The position numbers and the translations under genes are program-made. Shown piece by piece: positions 21,116 through 33,649 of a DNA stretch of 64,000 nucleotides (the stretch's first letter is position 1; each line of letters opens with the position of its first letter). Under the pieces are notes generated by a model. The model was not told where the DNA came from. It saw only the letters and a list, made by a program, of their open reading frames with translations, and did no database searches. This DNA is from Astragalus membranaceus. Its lineage: Eukaryota; Streptophyta; Magnoliopsida; Fabales; Fabaceae. The DNA lies in contig CM076854.1 of the NCBI GenBank assembly GCA_039519185.1, positions 160,048,666 through 160,112,665 on the forward strand. The letters are read 5' to 3'.

Positions 21116-21332
21116 AATATTTGTATCACCCTACAATACTCTCACTCTAAGAATTACAATGACTGATAACACTCGCATCTCACACGTCAAATGACCACCA
21201 ACCCTCCTCTCACTAGGACATGGTTGGAGATTCTTCAATTCTCTACATGATCACCCAAGAATGGCGATTCCTCAGCTCTCCAAATAGGGATCCTTCACTT
21301 CTTCATATGATCACCCAAAATGGGATATCTCA
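21116..21332. repeat. ~60-bp tandem repeat interrupted by a CACTA insertion
   Basis: TGATCACCCA recurs 60 bp apart (about 21249 and 21309) with CTCTCCAAATAGGGAT between. The next unit continues beyond the inserted CACTA element, at 26656, with CTCTCCAAATGGGGAT. The array is therefore older than the insertion. Confidence 0.6.
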
Positions 21333-22147
21333 CACTACAAGAAAACCAGGAATTAGTGTCGGTCAAAAGTGGGGTTTAGCGTCGGTTTCAACCGATGCTA
21401 AATTGAATTCCGTCGGTTTCAAAACCGCCACTAAAATGGCGCCACTAGACCGAACATCGTCGGTTTCTTCGACCGCCGGAAGTCAATTTCGCGTCAGTTG
21501 CAACCGACGCTAAACGTGAAAGGTGACTGACATAATTTCTATTTAGCGTCAGTGACAACCGACAGTATTTCTTCTTTAGCGTCAGTGACAACCGACAGTA
21601 AATGTGAAAGTCGACTGACGTTATTTCAATTTTTGCGTCTGTTCCAACCGACGGTAAATCCAAAAGTTGATAGTCATTTTTTTTTTACTTTAGTGGCGAT
21701 TTGAACCGCCAAGAAGCATTGTTTTTTAGTAATTATTTTAGCGGTGGGTTTCAACCGCCACCATGCTATTTTGGTTTTGACAGCTGCTATTTTTTAATAA
21801 AAAAACTTGTTTTCAAGACAATAACTCAAAGTAGTCCTAACAATAACTCAAAGTAGCTCTTGAATAATAACAGCATAACAATGTCATTTGTATCATATGA
21901 GTATAAGTAGAAGTTTTACAATATCAAAGTAGTCCTAACAAAATAATAACAATAGCTCTATAAAGTAGCCCTTGCTATAACATGATAAAAATTTATCAAA
22001 TAGCTTTCTAGAGTAGCTCTTGTTAACAAAATAACAATTGCACAAGTTGCTCTCACATATTACATATCAAAATAAGTATGTAATACATTGCAAAATAAGC
22101 ATTAAGCATAAAAGTCACTTCAATGCTGGCTATTGTTGTTAGTTGAT

Positions 22148-22415
22148 TATGAGGAGTGACCACCAGCACTTTGTTGTGGCTACAATAGAAACAAAAGAAT
22201 AATTTGTCATGTAAAATAATTTATAAAAGAATTAAACGAAATAATGTAAAAGTGAGAGCATATTACAATAAAATTAAGAAGTGGAACAGGTACGGGCTCT
22301 GATGACTTTGTGAGAAGTCCAGCAAGTACTGATGCCATCATCTTCATGGTTTCATCTTTTATCTTTGATTCACTCCTCAACTCAACAATTTCATTTTTAA
22401 GTTGTTGCACTTCAT
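22148..22415 (-). pseudogene. CACTA-associated coiled-coil protein, C-terminal exons
   Basis: An exon at 22267-22415 (acceptor CAG, donor GTAATA) encodes EVQQLKNEIVELRSESKIKD followed by an M- and L-rich tail. A further exon ending near 22148 gives PQQSAGGHSS and a stop. Glutamine-rich coiled-coil ends like this are common in plant CACTA (Ptta/En-Spm) proteins. Upstream exons were not recognised, so this is a remnant. Confidence 0.4.
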
Positions 22416-25400
22416 CTGCTCATTAAAATGAATGAATGAAGATTATAAACAAATTTCAATCAACACAAAAGCATCTAGACAGTATCATAACATATATATC
22501 AAACCTGAAACATATCTTTCTTTTTTAATCCAAAGATGATGGCTAATCGGGCTCTGTCATGTATGTGTAACTTCTTTTTATCTAGATACTTGCTGAATTG
22601 GTACTGATATATACTTTCACTTCAAATAGTAGCAATTTTATTATCTAATGGGGAGGTACTGAATGTTCAATTGCAATGATTATCAAAGAAATTCTAGCAC
22701 ATCATCCCTGAATAGTGGAGACAATTTTTTAGTCTCAAATACGGTATGTGCTTTCTAACCACTGGATGGCTTGAACTAAATACAACTAAGAAATCTTTAA
22801 ATCATGATAGAAGCATTGCATTTTGCCAACATTGTGAGAGTCGGTTAACAGACTGCCAATCCAGGCAGGTGCGATAATGACAACATTATCATAGATTTAC
22901 CTAGCAAAATCATAACATACATTACACATAAAGGAAAATGCTAACTTGATTACTAATTAGAGCATTTAACTGCTATAAAGGTTGAAGGTCTTTTATTAAA
23001 CAACAAGATAATATGCAGAATTTATAGCAAAGAAACCCACAAGCTTCATGTCAAACTTTAGAAGCAGTTATTTCTCACTAATTTTAATATTAATACTAAT
23101 TTTAATGAGCAGTTATTTCTCACTTTCAATCTTCCCCATAATCATCATTATCCCTAAAATTATGCCCATTAATTTGCAAAATCAGAACCCCATTCGCGCA
23201 CCTACCTCATTCACGCACCTTCTCTCTGTTTTCAAATTCTAGTTTCTCATTCAATAATCACGCATTAATCAGATGCCATAAATCAGAAGCCTCATTCACG
23301 CATAAATCAAGCCTTAGTCAATTCTCTTCTCAATTTTATCTTTTCTACTCTCTTTTTTTTCTCTCTCTCCTAAGTCAATTCTCTCTTCAGAACCTCTGTT
23401 TTCTCTCCTCACTAAATTTGTTATTATGGATTTGGTTATTTGGTGTCTTTTAAGTTGTTTTTGGAATTTATGACTATGTTATGACTACGATTCGTGTTAC
23501 GATCCTCCGATTCTACCTAGAATCTCGATTCTGACAACCTTGGCTGAGATGTAAAATATTGATTAAATGTGAGATGGAAAGCTCATTTAGGAGCTTAAAT
23601 GTATCATCCTATTCAGTGTTATCTAAATTATTTGCTCACCTATACCAGAAGTGCCAGAAAAACATAAATGCAGAATATACTAAAGTAAAAATCATTGCTC
23701 ACCTATATCAGTAGAAGGGCCAGAAAATTGTGGGTTACTTAATCCAAACACTTGAGAAGGGCAAAGTCCAAAGAGAATCAGTGCCTTCCCTTTTTCAACA
23801 AAACAATATTAGTGTCTCACCTTGCTATCTTGGCTAAGGTGCAAATCAAAATGTTAGCTAGTAACGAGCCCATTTGTTTCTATCTATTTTATTAGGTAAC
23901 TTTATCCAAGAATTTAAAATCTCCAAAAAGGCATCATAGTGTGTTCCTCAAAAGTTAAAAAGAGTAGCTTCTGAACAACTCAAAAAAAAAGTATATCATA
24001 AACCAACTATACAAGCTTATCCAAAAGCACCATATAGGCTATTGGAACTTAGAAGTGCAATGCATTCAAAATATGGTCATGGATTGTGATATCTTCAAAT
24101 TCCTACGATACAAATAATAAACTGTACTCATTGCCCTTATGCAACTTTTATCATTTTCTCATCGAGCTTATGGGGAACTATAGCATCATCATGAATACAA
24201 GTAATAAATCCATTTTTCACATGTGTTTTTATGTGTAATCAGAAACATGCCAACAGAAATCTCATTAAGGACCATTCAAAAATGCCATGTAGTTTGCTTA
24301 AGTTAAAAAAAGAACCTAACCTTTGAGAGAAAGACCACAAATGTAAAGGTTCTTTAGCAAAATTATCTGCAGCAACCATGTATAATAAGAAAGTCAAATA
24401 AAGTGGAAACTCGATATATTTTAGAAATAAAAGTTCCAATTTGCAGAAGATATTTCAGCATAACGAAGATAACTAGTCCTAAATGCCAAATACCAACAAA
24501 TGAAAAAGAAAAAGTACTGCAGCTACAACTATTAAAGCCATGCCATACAGTAATATTTTAGGAATCAAAAAAGTAAAATCTGCAGCAATAAATCTAGGGA
24601 TCAAAGTAAAGTGAGAATGTAGAAGTGTCATTTCTTTAATGTACAATATGCTACTTTCATGCCTCCTTGTTCTTACATAGGCTAACTGTTATAGTTTATT
24701 CAATAAGCATTTATATGATACCAACAGAAACCAATGACATAAGTCATACTAAACCAAATGTTCATAACCCTTTAGTGAAGACTCTGTATACACACAACAC
24801 AAGAAATTAATTCTTCTTTGTTGTATCATCAGAATCAAGCAAATCAAATTCTTTTTAGTGGGCTCTCACCAATCAAAGAGCAGTAAAATGCCTCATCAAA
24901 TTCTTTCATCTAACAAAAACTATGAAAAATAGACTAGCAGGTATCTGAAATGCATTGATCACAGTAACAGAAACATCTGCTCAAGAAATGCTAGTATAAA
25001 CCAGATTTTTTGCACTAGGGAATCATGAGAAAAACTACGTTATAACAGCTGAGACAAGGAGGGAGTGAGAGAGGTGGTCATCTCTTCATGATAGAAGTTA
25101 GCGCCATCCTTCAGTCAAAATAGTAAATAACAACTATATTGAAGCTCAAAAGAGAACCTTTCCCATCCTAATGGGGAGGTTTAGCATATCTCAATGTTGG
25201 TGCACATGCAATATCAAATACTTATAGCAACAACAAATAAAGATCCTGAAGTTTTTAAAAATATCCTCCATGTAACAATAAACAAATCAAAATCAAAGCC
25301 AATCGAAACCATAATTATTAGGTTCATATTTTTTCATGAGTGCTGAGATTGTTTGTACCCTTTATATCGTTGAAGAGTAACAAACAGTGATCCACATCAC

Positions 25401-25949
25401 ATGTATGTATTCTTCCTAACCAACGAAAGTCTAGCATCAAGAAAACAAATATGTCTATAAAGAATTGGCAATAATAAGTACAAAGAATTGGCAAACTTGA
25501 TGTGAGACATAATATTTGCAAGTGAGGCACCAAACAACAAACAACAAACAATCAAAGCGGTAATGACGCTGTCACATAGTTCTAAACTCAAACACCTTGC
25601 CTGCATAGCCCAAGATATCACAGCCACATCAAACCCTTTAGTAAAATGACAGAAGTGATTTCTTCTCACAAAAGAAAAATATAAACCCAAATTATATAAT
25701 TCGCGGAGCACCAAAAAGAACCCAATATGTAAATAATCAACAACAATATATTTGTGTTCTGTGTTATCTCCTCTGCTACGTGGATGAATGAAACATACAC
25801 CACAATTTGGGTGCAAAGTAGGGGGTTGCATGATTTCGACATAAAAAATGGGGTGAGTTATCAAGACAAATTCCTAAAATAAAAATAATCATTATGATAC
25901 AAGGGGGAATCAAACAAATAGGAAATCAAGGGACCAAACGGAAGGTTAA
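22416..25949. other. Interior of CACTA element without recognisable genes
   Basis: The sequence is AT-rich with intron-like texture. A 155-codon minus-strand frame at 25397-25864 shows no motif I recognise. No captured host exon could be identified here, unlike the CACTA element at 54-59 kb. Confidence 0.4.
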
Positions 25950-26228
25950 GGGTGTGTTTGGGAGTTTGGAGGGGAGGGGTTGAGACTAATAGTGTAAATT
26001 CTTTAGTAATTGGGAGAAAAATTATCCCCCTAAACCCTCCAAACCCCTCTCTTAGTTTATTTTTGGAGCCCCTCCAAACTCTCCCAAATATGGAGGGTTT
26101 TGGAGGGGCTCCAAAAATAAACTAGGAGAGGGGTTTTGGGGATAATTTTTCTTCTCATCACTAAAAAATTTACACTATTAGTCCCAACCCCTCCCCTTCC
26201 CTCCCCCTCCAAACTCCCAAACAGACCC
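25950..26228. mobile_element. Tourist-like MITE with TAA target duplication
   Basis: The left end GGGTGTGTTTGGGAGTTTGG and right end CCTCCAAACTCCCAAACAG form inverted repeats that extend almost to the centre. TAA flanks both sides (25947-25949 and 26229-26231), the usual PIF/Harbinger signature. It is nested in the CACTA element. Confidence 0.75.
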
Positions 26229-26908
26229 TAAGAAAATTGATACCTTGAGAATGGGGAGTGAGAGCCGCTGATGGACAAAGAGGGAGGATTTGCAGGAGGT
26301 GACAGGGCAGACCTTTCACGAGCAGAAGTAACAAACTCTAATCTTTGAGAATGCAGGTGGCGGAGCTAGAGATTTAGGATTTCCTCTAATCTTCTTTAGG
26401 GTTTATGGGAAGTTAGAGAAAGGGCTTGCGGGAAACGAAAGTGGAGCTAGAGATTTAGGATTGCGGGAAACGAAATACGTAGGGAAAGCTACGCGCGTTA
26501 ATAAAATTTAGGGATACCGTCGGTCAAATTTGTAATACCGGCCGTTCCCAACCGACGGTAAATCCCGGATATAAAAACTAAAACCACTTACCTAGCGTCG
26601 GTGGTAATCGACTGACGTTAATCAAGTGACATAAAATCCCTTTTTTCTTGTAGTTTCACCTCTCCAAATGGGGATGTCTCATCTCTTCATAAGTCTCTTT
26701 ATTTATAGGGTTTGGAAGAATTTTCAATCTTGCACGTCAGAACCTTTATCTAGAGGGGGTGAGAAACACTCATAAAGTCTGTAGTACAAGTCATTTATTC
26801 ATGTTGTATGACTGTCTTTCTTCTTCCAAACACTTTAGGTGAAGAAATAAAAAAAATGGGTAAACTATTTTTATTGAGGTGCATAAAGAAGCTGGTTGTA
26901 GTATTAAT

Positions 26909-27713
26909 CAAGGTAATCAAAACCGGACCGGACATTGAACCGGAAGAGGTGGCGGTTCAGGGGTTCTTGGGTTCAACCGGTTGAACCGGGGGTTCAACCG
27001 GAATTAATTAAATATATTATTTAATATTTTTATTACAATATATAAAGGGTAAAAAACCATAATACCCAAAATTTCACACCACAAACAATTAAATTATGCT
27101 TAACTTAAGCTCAACAATATAATATCCAAGTCATTAGTTAAAGTTACACATAAAATTGGTAGGTATAAAAAAACTCAAAGTTTGACATGTTTAAAATATA
27201 TATATTTTAATACATTATTTAGAAAGAATCTAATGTCGTTTTATTTAGAAAAGATCACATCATGTAAGAAAATTGCAAACAATGAAGCTAATGTTGTTGA
27301 AAGGTGAATATCTAGTCCCACATCGGATGGCAAATAAGAAGAATGAGTTGTGTTTCTCTATAAATAGAGCTAGAGTGTGCACAGCAAAATATAAGTGAGA
27401 TTCTTGGCTTTCATAATATATAAAATATATAAATAGAGCCCTGACACTCATTTTGTTTTACAAAAAATAGTTTAATTTTTTTTATTTCAGTTAAAAAAAA
27501 TAAAAAAAAATAAAAAAAAGTCATTTCTCAGAATCAGTTTTCTGGCCGGTTCTTGACCGGTTCTGGCCGGTTTTGCCGGTTCTTGACCGGTTTTCCAGTT
27601 TTTCACCTGGTTCTTTGGCCATCCGGTTCTGGGGTCTAACTGGACCGGACAGGGGTCCGGTTCCCGGTTCAACCGGTCGAACCGGCCGGTCCGGTCCGGT
27701 TTTGATTACCTTG
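26909..27713. mobile_element. hAT-type non-autonomous element with 8-bp target duplication
   Basis: The ends CAAGGTAATCAAAACCGGAC and its inverse are flanked by a perfect GTATTAAT direct repeat (26901-26908 and 27714-27721), the 8-bp hAT signature. Both arms are rich in CCGGTT/AACCGG. No transposase is encoded. A snRNA-type promoter-like motif pair lies inside. Confidence 0.85.
27315..27366 (+). promoter_or_regulatory. snRNA-type USE plus TATA motif pair
   Basis: GTCCCACATCG (27315-27325) exactly fits the plant upstream sequence element of U-snRNA genes (RTCCCACATCG). TATAAATA follows at 27359-27366 with 33 bp between them, the spacing of polymerase II snRNA genes such as U2. No recognisable snRNA body follows. 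It may be a captured or fortuitous promoter inside the hAT element. Confidence 0.5.
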
Positions 27714-28049
27714 GTATTAATTAAATGCAATGAGATGAGATAAGCTATCCAGACCAAAAGTTAGCAGTGGATTAAATTTTCGTGATGAAAGTTTCAATCT
27801 AGCCATGTTGGATAAGCAAGGATGGAAACTCCTAAATGACCCTCACTCCCTATTCACACATGTGCTCATAGCCAAATAGAAGGGTTTCATAGAAGTTTGT
27901 ACCCTCAAAAACAATTTTAGCTCACCCATTTAACATACTCGATTGAAAATGCTCTTATGATAAACATGGCCTACATATATATGACCTTATTGACGCCGAC
28001 ACTAGAACTTGGCGGGCTCATGTTATAGATATATAAAGTTCCATATAAA

Positions 28050-28530
28050 TCGGTATCTTCTTATAATATTAATAATGGAGTAAAAATGAATAAAAAGGAA
28101 TGAGATTTAAGGTAAAATATGCACCCCCGTTGGCGCTCCCGTTGGCGCTCTCGTTGTCTCTCTCGTTGGCACTTCGGTTGCCGCTCTTGTTGTCGATCCC
28201 ATTGCCAGTCTCTAGTTGCCGCTCCGTTGCCACTTGTTTACTCATTTTTTCTATATGATTTAATATTAATTTAATTATAAAAAAGTTGTTTTGTAATTTT
28301 TGGTAGTGGTTAATTTTTTTTTACAATTGTTAGCGGTTAAATTGATTGATTTTATTAAAATACTTGTGTTGCAAAAAATTTAAAAAAATCGGTATCTTTA
28401 TATAATCTTAATAATGAAGTCAAAATAAGGAAAAAATAAAATGAGATTTAATATAAGATATGCACCCTGTTGGCCCCCCATTGGCGCTCCCGTTGCCGCT
28501 CTCGTTGCCCCTCCCGTTGCCAATTATTTA
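28050..28530. repeat. ~340-bp tandem duplication with GTTGCCGCTC microsatellite
   Basis: ATCGGTATCTT...TATAAT...AATGAGATTTAA followed by a short array of CGTTGGCGCTCC-like 12-bp units occurs at about 28050 and again at about 28388. The copies have diverged. No coding potential was seen. Confidence 0.6.
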
Positions 28531-28856
28531 TATTTTTTTTTCTAGATCATTTAATATTATTTTGGAATTGTTGTTAGCGGTATGATTTTTTCTTGACAAT
28601 TGATAGTGGTTAAATTGATTCGTTTTAGTAGATTTTAGTACATAGTAATTTTGTTTTTGTTTTTCGAATATAAAAAAAAAAGAATTATCTGCGAGACAGC
28701 CCGTCAGCGCGACAACGCGACATGTGGGTAGTTTGGTAACATAAATATATATTTTGGTGAAAGATAAATATACTTTAGATGATACAACATCAAAAAAGTA
28801 TATATTAAAATCTATATAACAAAGAAACTTGAGTTACAATGGTTTGACTTTTATGT

Positions 28857-30261
28857 TTTTTTTTTGTAAGGGAATGGAAAAGAAACAAAAAAGAAACTTG
28901 GAACGCAAGATCTCTAACCGCCTAGCATCTGCCTGCAAAGGAAGAAGGAGGTCAGGAGAGGGGAGCTCAAGCATAAGTAAAGGTTGAACAATCGAAGATC
29001 CCATCTTTGCCAAAATATCAGCACACATGTTTCCTTCCCGAAGAGTGTGAACCAAAGAAAACTGTCAATGCCGCTTCATCAAATCTTGAATAGTAACTAT
29101 AATAGACGCGTAGACATCCCACTGGTTAAGAGGAGAATTTACAAGCTGAATAGCATGGAGAGAGTCTGAATAACAAACTATGTGACGGTGGCCATCCTCC
29201 CAAGCGAGCTGAATACCATGCAGAAGAGCCATGAGCTCAGCATGTAAGTTATTTGTATTTCCAATATAACCTGCGAAACCTTTGATCCAAGAGCCATTTA
29301 ATCTACGAAGGAGACCCCTAAAACCAGAAGGGTCGGGGTTACCCAAGCTATTGGCATCAGTATTGAGGACGATACAATCCTCCCTACTTGAATGCCAAGA
29401 GACCCGGCGAGGAATGCTGACATTGCTAACAGCGACTTGTTTACAAATACTAACCAAAGACGCATAATTATGGGTCCTGTATTGCAAAGTAGAAATGGAG
29501 AAATCTTCGTTAGCAATGACTATAGTGTTGCGAGCCCTCCACAACCACCAAACCGCCGAAATAAACAAAGAAGGATCCTCCTGAGAGAAACCTTGCTGGA
29601 GCCAAGTATAAACATTCGACTCAGTGAAGAAATTAGAATCGCACACACCAAGATAACGCCAAAGCTGGGGCGAGAGGTTACAATCGCGCAAACAATAGAG
29701 AATATCTTCACCCGGATGTTGGCACCGAGGACAAGTTTAGGCCGTAGACATACCTCGTCTATGAAGCAGAGCAAGAGTAGGAAGGGAATTGTGACAAACC
29801 GTCCAAATAAAAAATTTAATTTTCTCAGGTGCATAAGACTTCCAAATCCAATTCCAATCCAAAGTAATGGCACCACTACCAAGCCCATTTTGCCGATGCA
29901 AAAGCCACTTATAACCTTGATTAGCCGTGTAAATTCCATTTGTATGCCCTTTCCAAACAAGACTATCTGAGACAGCATCATTAGTACTCGAGGGAAGAGT
30001 GAGGATTCGCTCAATGATGTGAGGAGGAAGCGCCGTGTACAACAAACTCACCTGCCAGGCCCCATTCTGAATAATATCTCTTATACGAAGATGAGGATCA
30101 TGAATATCAATATATGGAACAAATTTATTAAGAGTTCCAATGCCAGTCCAATTTGTGTACCAAAAAGGAGAGTTACCTTTACCTTGAGATATGATAATAA
30201 AAAGGGTTATATAAACTTGGAGCGCAAATCTATTAATTATACAAAGTTGCATGCTCCTCAA
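28857..30261 (-). pseudogene. 5'-truncated LINE: zinc-finger and RNase H end of ORF2
   Basis: The frame begins within GKGNSPFWYTNWTG, a motif just after the reverse transcriptase in plant LINEs. It passes a zf-RVT finger (CPRCQHPGEDILYCLRDC), then an RNase H domain with acidic residues in LNTDANS, HAELMAL, CYSDSLHA and CADILAKMG. It ends near a minus-strand poly(A) tract at 28857. Two in-frame stops interrupt it: TAA at 29737-29739 before the finger, and TGA at about 29063-29065 where Trp is expected. It lacks endonuclease and most of the reverse transcriptase, consistent with truncated insertion. It is not functional. Confidence 0.85.
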
Positions 30262-30469
30262 TGTAAAATTTCCAACGTCTCAGCATGGCCACGTTTCGTG
30301 GGGAGAGAGTTAATGGACCATCATCCTATGTGGCATACAATGAATCAGTTTTTTATTGGTACAACTCAACTGCCAGGTGGAATGCGCATTTGTCCCAACC
30401 AGTTGAACAACCAAGCTTATGAGCTAAAAAAATAATAATAAAACAAAAAGGCCACATGGAAAGCCACAT

Positions 30470-30850
30470 TGGTGCCACATCATTTAAAATACCACCTAAA
30501 CGATGCCACGTCAGCATTCTATTTGCCCATTCAGCACCATTTAATGTTAGGGACTAACAATTAAAACGGTAAAATAAGTTGGGGACTAAAACACCTATTT
30601 CCTTAATGTAGGGACTAAACTTAGAATGACCCAATTTTGTAGGGACCAAAAACATATTTTACCCTAATTTATAATACCACTTAGGCGATGCCACGTCAGC
30701 ATTCTGTTTGCCCATTCAGCACTATTTAATGTCAGGGACTAAAAATGAAAACGGAAAAATACGATTGTGACCAAAACACTTATTTCGTTAATGTAGTGAC
30801 TAAACTTAGAATAACCAAATTTTATAGGGATCAAAAACATATTTTACCCT
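30470..30850. repeat. Tandem copies of a MITE half
   Basis: Two ~183-bp units start at ACGATGCCACGTCAGCATTC (about 30494) and a near-identical sequence (about 30677) and run into ...AAAACATATTTTACCC. The right ends match the foldback MITE at 4439-4763. Left arms are missing, so these are half elements arranged in tandem. Confidence 0.55.
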
Positions 30851-30851
30851 T

Positions 30852-30937
30852 ACTAAAATCTCAAGATAGCACAATAAGCAAATATTTTTGGGATTTTCAT
30901 AAAAAAATGAAAAATACCGATTAAAATTGGGTGTTCA
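30852..30937 (+). repeat. Dispersed repeat, copy 1 of 2
   Basis: ACTAAAATCTCAAGAT...GGGATTTTCATAAAAAAATG...AATTGGGTGTTCA recurs with few changes at 34716-34801 in the same orientation, 3.86 kb away. The hAT relic and the minisatellite lie between the copies. Confidence 0.6.
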
Positions 30938-30964
30938 TAGTTGCCCTTCTGTGTTTTTTTTATT

Positions 30965-31165
30965 AGCTACTCCCTCCATTTCCAATTAATAGTCGTTTAA
31001 GTTTTCAACACAAAGATTAAAAAAGCAATAAATTGGCTAAGTAATAATAAATGCGTGTTGGTAATGCTTTGGTTGGTGGAAAGTTAAAATAATTAATGAG
31101 GGTAAAATTGAAAAGATTAAATTAATGATGTATTGGAATGACAAAACGACAAATAATTTAAATTT
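30965..31165. mobile_element. Stowaway-like MITE, decayed right end
   Basis: The left end TACTCCCTCCATTTCCAATT is typical of Stowaway MITEs. The right side retains AAAACGACAAATAATTTAAA, the inverse of the inner part of the left arm, but the outermost bases are lost. Confidence 0.45.
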
Positions 31166-31303
31166 TTTTATTTGGGTTATCATAATAAGAAATAAGCACA
31201 GATATGAACCTCAATTTTAATCGGTGACATGTGGCCACCGATAATAGAATCATCAATCTCTTTAAAACCACATGGTACATAACCAGAACCTCAATTTGGG
31301 TTA

Positions 31304-32279
31304 TCATAATAAGAAATAAGCACAGATAATAGAATCATCAATCTCTTTAAAACCATGCTTCACAATCAAATTTAAGATGTGAGCTCCACACCGCATGTGA
31401 AAGTAGTCACCACTTAAAACCAAACAATTCCAAGACGTGAACCTTTTCTTTAGGTGTTGAATCATGACGTCGTTGGATGAAGCATTATCAACGGTCACTC
31501 CGAGCACACGATTTATCCCCCACTCATTCAAGCACTGCTCCACTTTCCTAGCCATAACCTCCCCCGCATGGCTCGTGACTTGACAAAAACTTATAATCTT
31601 CTTATTCAACCTCCAACTGTTATCGACAAAATGGAGTGTTAGAGACATATAACAGAGCTTCTGAGGAGAACTCCATGTATCAGTGGTGAGACAAACTCTT
31701 CTTAAGCCTTGTTGAGATATAAACTGCTTCAGCCTTGCTTTTTCGGTATCCCAGAGCTTCAAAATATCTCGTGCGACGGTAGTGCGTGAGGGAACAACAA
31801 ATCTTGGGCTTGCAATGCTCATAAATCTGCGAAAACTCTTTTTCTCTACGTGTCTAAACGGAAGTTCACAATCCACAAAATAATCCACCATTGCACGACG
31901 AATTGCCTCTTGGTCAAACTTTGCAATTGAAGGAGAAGAAACAACATCCCCTTCCAAATTAACTGATGAAGATGACTTTTGCCTCTTAGAAACTTCTTGC
32001 TCGGGTCGGTGCTTGCATCTTGTTAGGTGAGAGCGCATGCCACTTGTCCCATTATCATATCTGATTATGGCATCGCAATATCTGCACTTGGCTTTCTTTT
32101 GGGTGCCTGGCTCAGGTGTAAAATGATCCCAAGCATCAGACCGATTCCTACGCGCTTCAGAGCGTGGTGGTAACATGCTGCGAGCATTAGACATCGTAGG
32201 TGGAGGGGTAGAGGCAACTTGTTCTCCTATCTCGAAAGCTGGAAAGTCATTACCATTCATCTTTTTCAACTCCAAATTA
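31304..32279 (-). pseudogene. hAT transposase with BED zinc finger, C-terminally truncated
   Basis: From Met at 32260 the frame shows a BED finger (DAWDHFTPEPGTQKKAKCRYC then SHLTRCKH) and the first part of a plant hAT (RICESLEEPER/DAYSLEEPER-type) catalytic domain with LTTDTWSS carrying the first acidic residue and VTVDNASSND. It stops after KHGFKEIDDS, about half the usual length: the middle insertion and the C-terminal dimerisation domain are gone. A ~120-bp tandem duplication at 31173-31340 caps the break. An acceptor just upstream (32280-32281) suggests a 5' UTR intron. Such proteins mobilise hAT transposons, and some have been domesticated. This copy is truncated, so activity is not expected. 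Confidence 0.85.
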
Positions 32280-33278
32280 CTGTAACAGGCATATCAATAT
32301 GCAATAGTTATTCATACAAGATAATGTATTAATATTATATAAGCATGACAAGCAAATATCAATGGTGGACAAGTAACAAACTGTACATAGTTAAGAATAT
32401 TATGACTATCAAAATATTCTCTGGTCAACCACAAATGCTTAGCCTCAATTTTCCAGCAGATTGAAATATCACACTTTCTTGGACAAAACAAAAAGTATAG
32501 AGAGAATGTCACATATATAAACATTATAAAATTTCAAGAATGATCAAATGAAACAGCAAGAGAACAATGATGCATTATGCCAGAATTGAACTTAAGCCAT
32601 GGCCAAGCAACTACTGATGAAACAGACTACTGATGCGCTATATAAAGCCCTTAAGCCAAATTCAACCCACAATACTTTCACAAAGCAAAAGATTGACTGA
32701 AGCTCCATTGAAAATGACAAAACAAATACCAGATTGTGCTTTCACAAAATGATTAGCAAGGGAATTAAAAAAAAATAATGAAGAATAAAAAATTATTGAT
32801 ATTAAACATGTTTGAATTTCACAGAACCTTACCCTGAGAAGACCGAGTTGCAGAGAGGGGAAATTCGAGGGATTTGCAGAGAGAAGTCCGAGTTGCAGTT
32901 CTGATTGGTGATTGTCGATTCCGATTTGGGGATTAGGGTTCTGGTTGTGTGAACATGGCTGAGGTTGGAGATTGGCGATTCCTTATCGAAGGAGTGGAGG
33001 TCGCAACTCGCGAGTGGCCATGGATGAGGTTGAAGAAGGAATGAAGGAAGCGAAGAAGGAATGAAGAAGCGAAGAAGGAAGCGAAGTTCTCGTGAAGGAA
33101 TACTGTACCGGTTTTTCAGTATTCCATACTGTTGTTATGGATTTTTACCAAAATAATTGGGCTGGACAATTAAAAGTGGTATGGGCTTTTAGGAACAGTA
33201 TGGTATGGTTTGTGGTATGGTTAGAGTTTACTTGTTACTTTGCACACCCCGAAATGTGGGTGTGACAATACGTATAGG
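32280..33278. other. 5' flank of hAT transposase relic, otherwise non-genic
   Basis: A purine-rich, leader-like block at 32830-33090 may hold the promoter and first non-coding exon of the hAT gene on the minus strand. No inverted-repeat end of the parent element was found. Confidence 0.35.
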
Positions 33279-33620
33279 CAGTGGCGGAGCTTGCCCAAAA
33301 TATTGGGGGGTGCCGCAACTACTAACTAAAAAAAACCATCACATTTTACCATACTCTTCATTATTTAATGATATATCTTTCATAATTCTACTAATTTATC
33401 TTTCCAAATGTCATTAATGAAGGTTAATTTGGTAAACTAACTCACAATTTCTCTACTAAAAAAGAAATTTTATTTTTTCTGGGGGTACCATGGTATCCTT
33501 CCGCTCCCACCATGCTCCGCTACTGATGTCGTTTTAGGGTAGAAGTATAGTAAAAAAAAATTCTTTTTTTTTCTGGGGGGTACCACGGCTCCCTCCCGCC
33601 CCTATGAAGCTCTGCCACTG
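33279..33620. mobile_element. hAT-type MITE with 8-bp target duplication
   Basis: The ends CAGTGGCGGAGCTTGC and GAAGCTCTGCCACTG are inverse, flanked by CGTATAGG and TGTATAGG (7 of 8 bases match). It is 342 bp with no coding capacity. A second internal CTCCGCTACTG suggests an end-like duplication. Confidence 0.75.
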
Positions 33621-33649
33621 TGTATAGGAATTAAAAAGTGCGATGTTGG

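Larger units (their letters stand above)
21333..26655 (-). mobile_element. 5.3-kb CACTA element with 3-bp target duplication
   Basis: It starts CACTACAAGAAAACCAGG and ends CTTGTAGT followed by T where G is expected. TCA flanks both sides (21330-21332 and 26656-26658). Subterminal motifs of the CCGACGCTAAA/GTCGGTTT type are dense at 21350-21660 and recur at 26510-26625. Near the left end a minus-strand coding fragment resembles the C-terminus of a CACTA-associated protein. No full transposase is present, so the element is non-autonomous. Confidence 0.8.

Noticed and set aside
25397..25864. Minus-strand frame of 155 codons
   Set aside because: No motif, no splice logic and no support on either side; left as unassigned CACTA interior.
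27367..27460. An snRNA gene after the USE/TATA pair
   Set aside because: No sequence resembling U1, U2, U4, U5 or U3 RNA was seen downstream.
29392..29970. Plus-strand frame of 192 codons
   Set aside because: It lies antisense to the LINE RNase H domain, which carries clear catalytic motifs.
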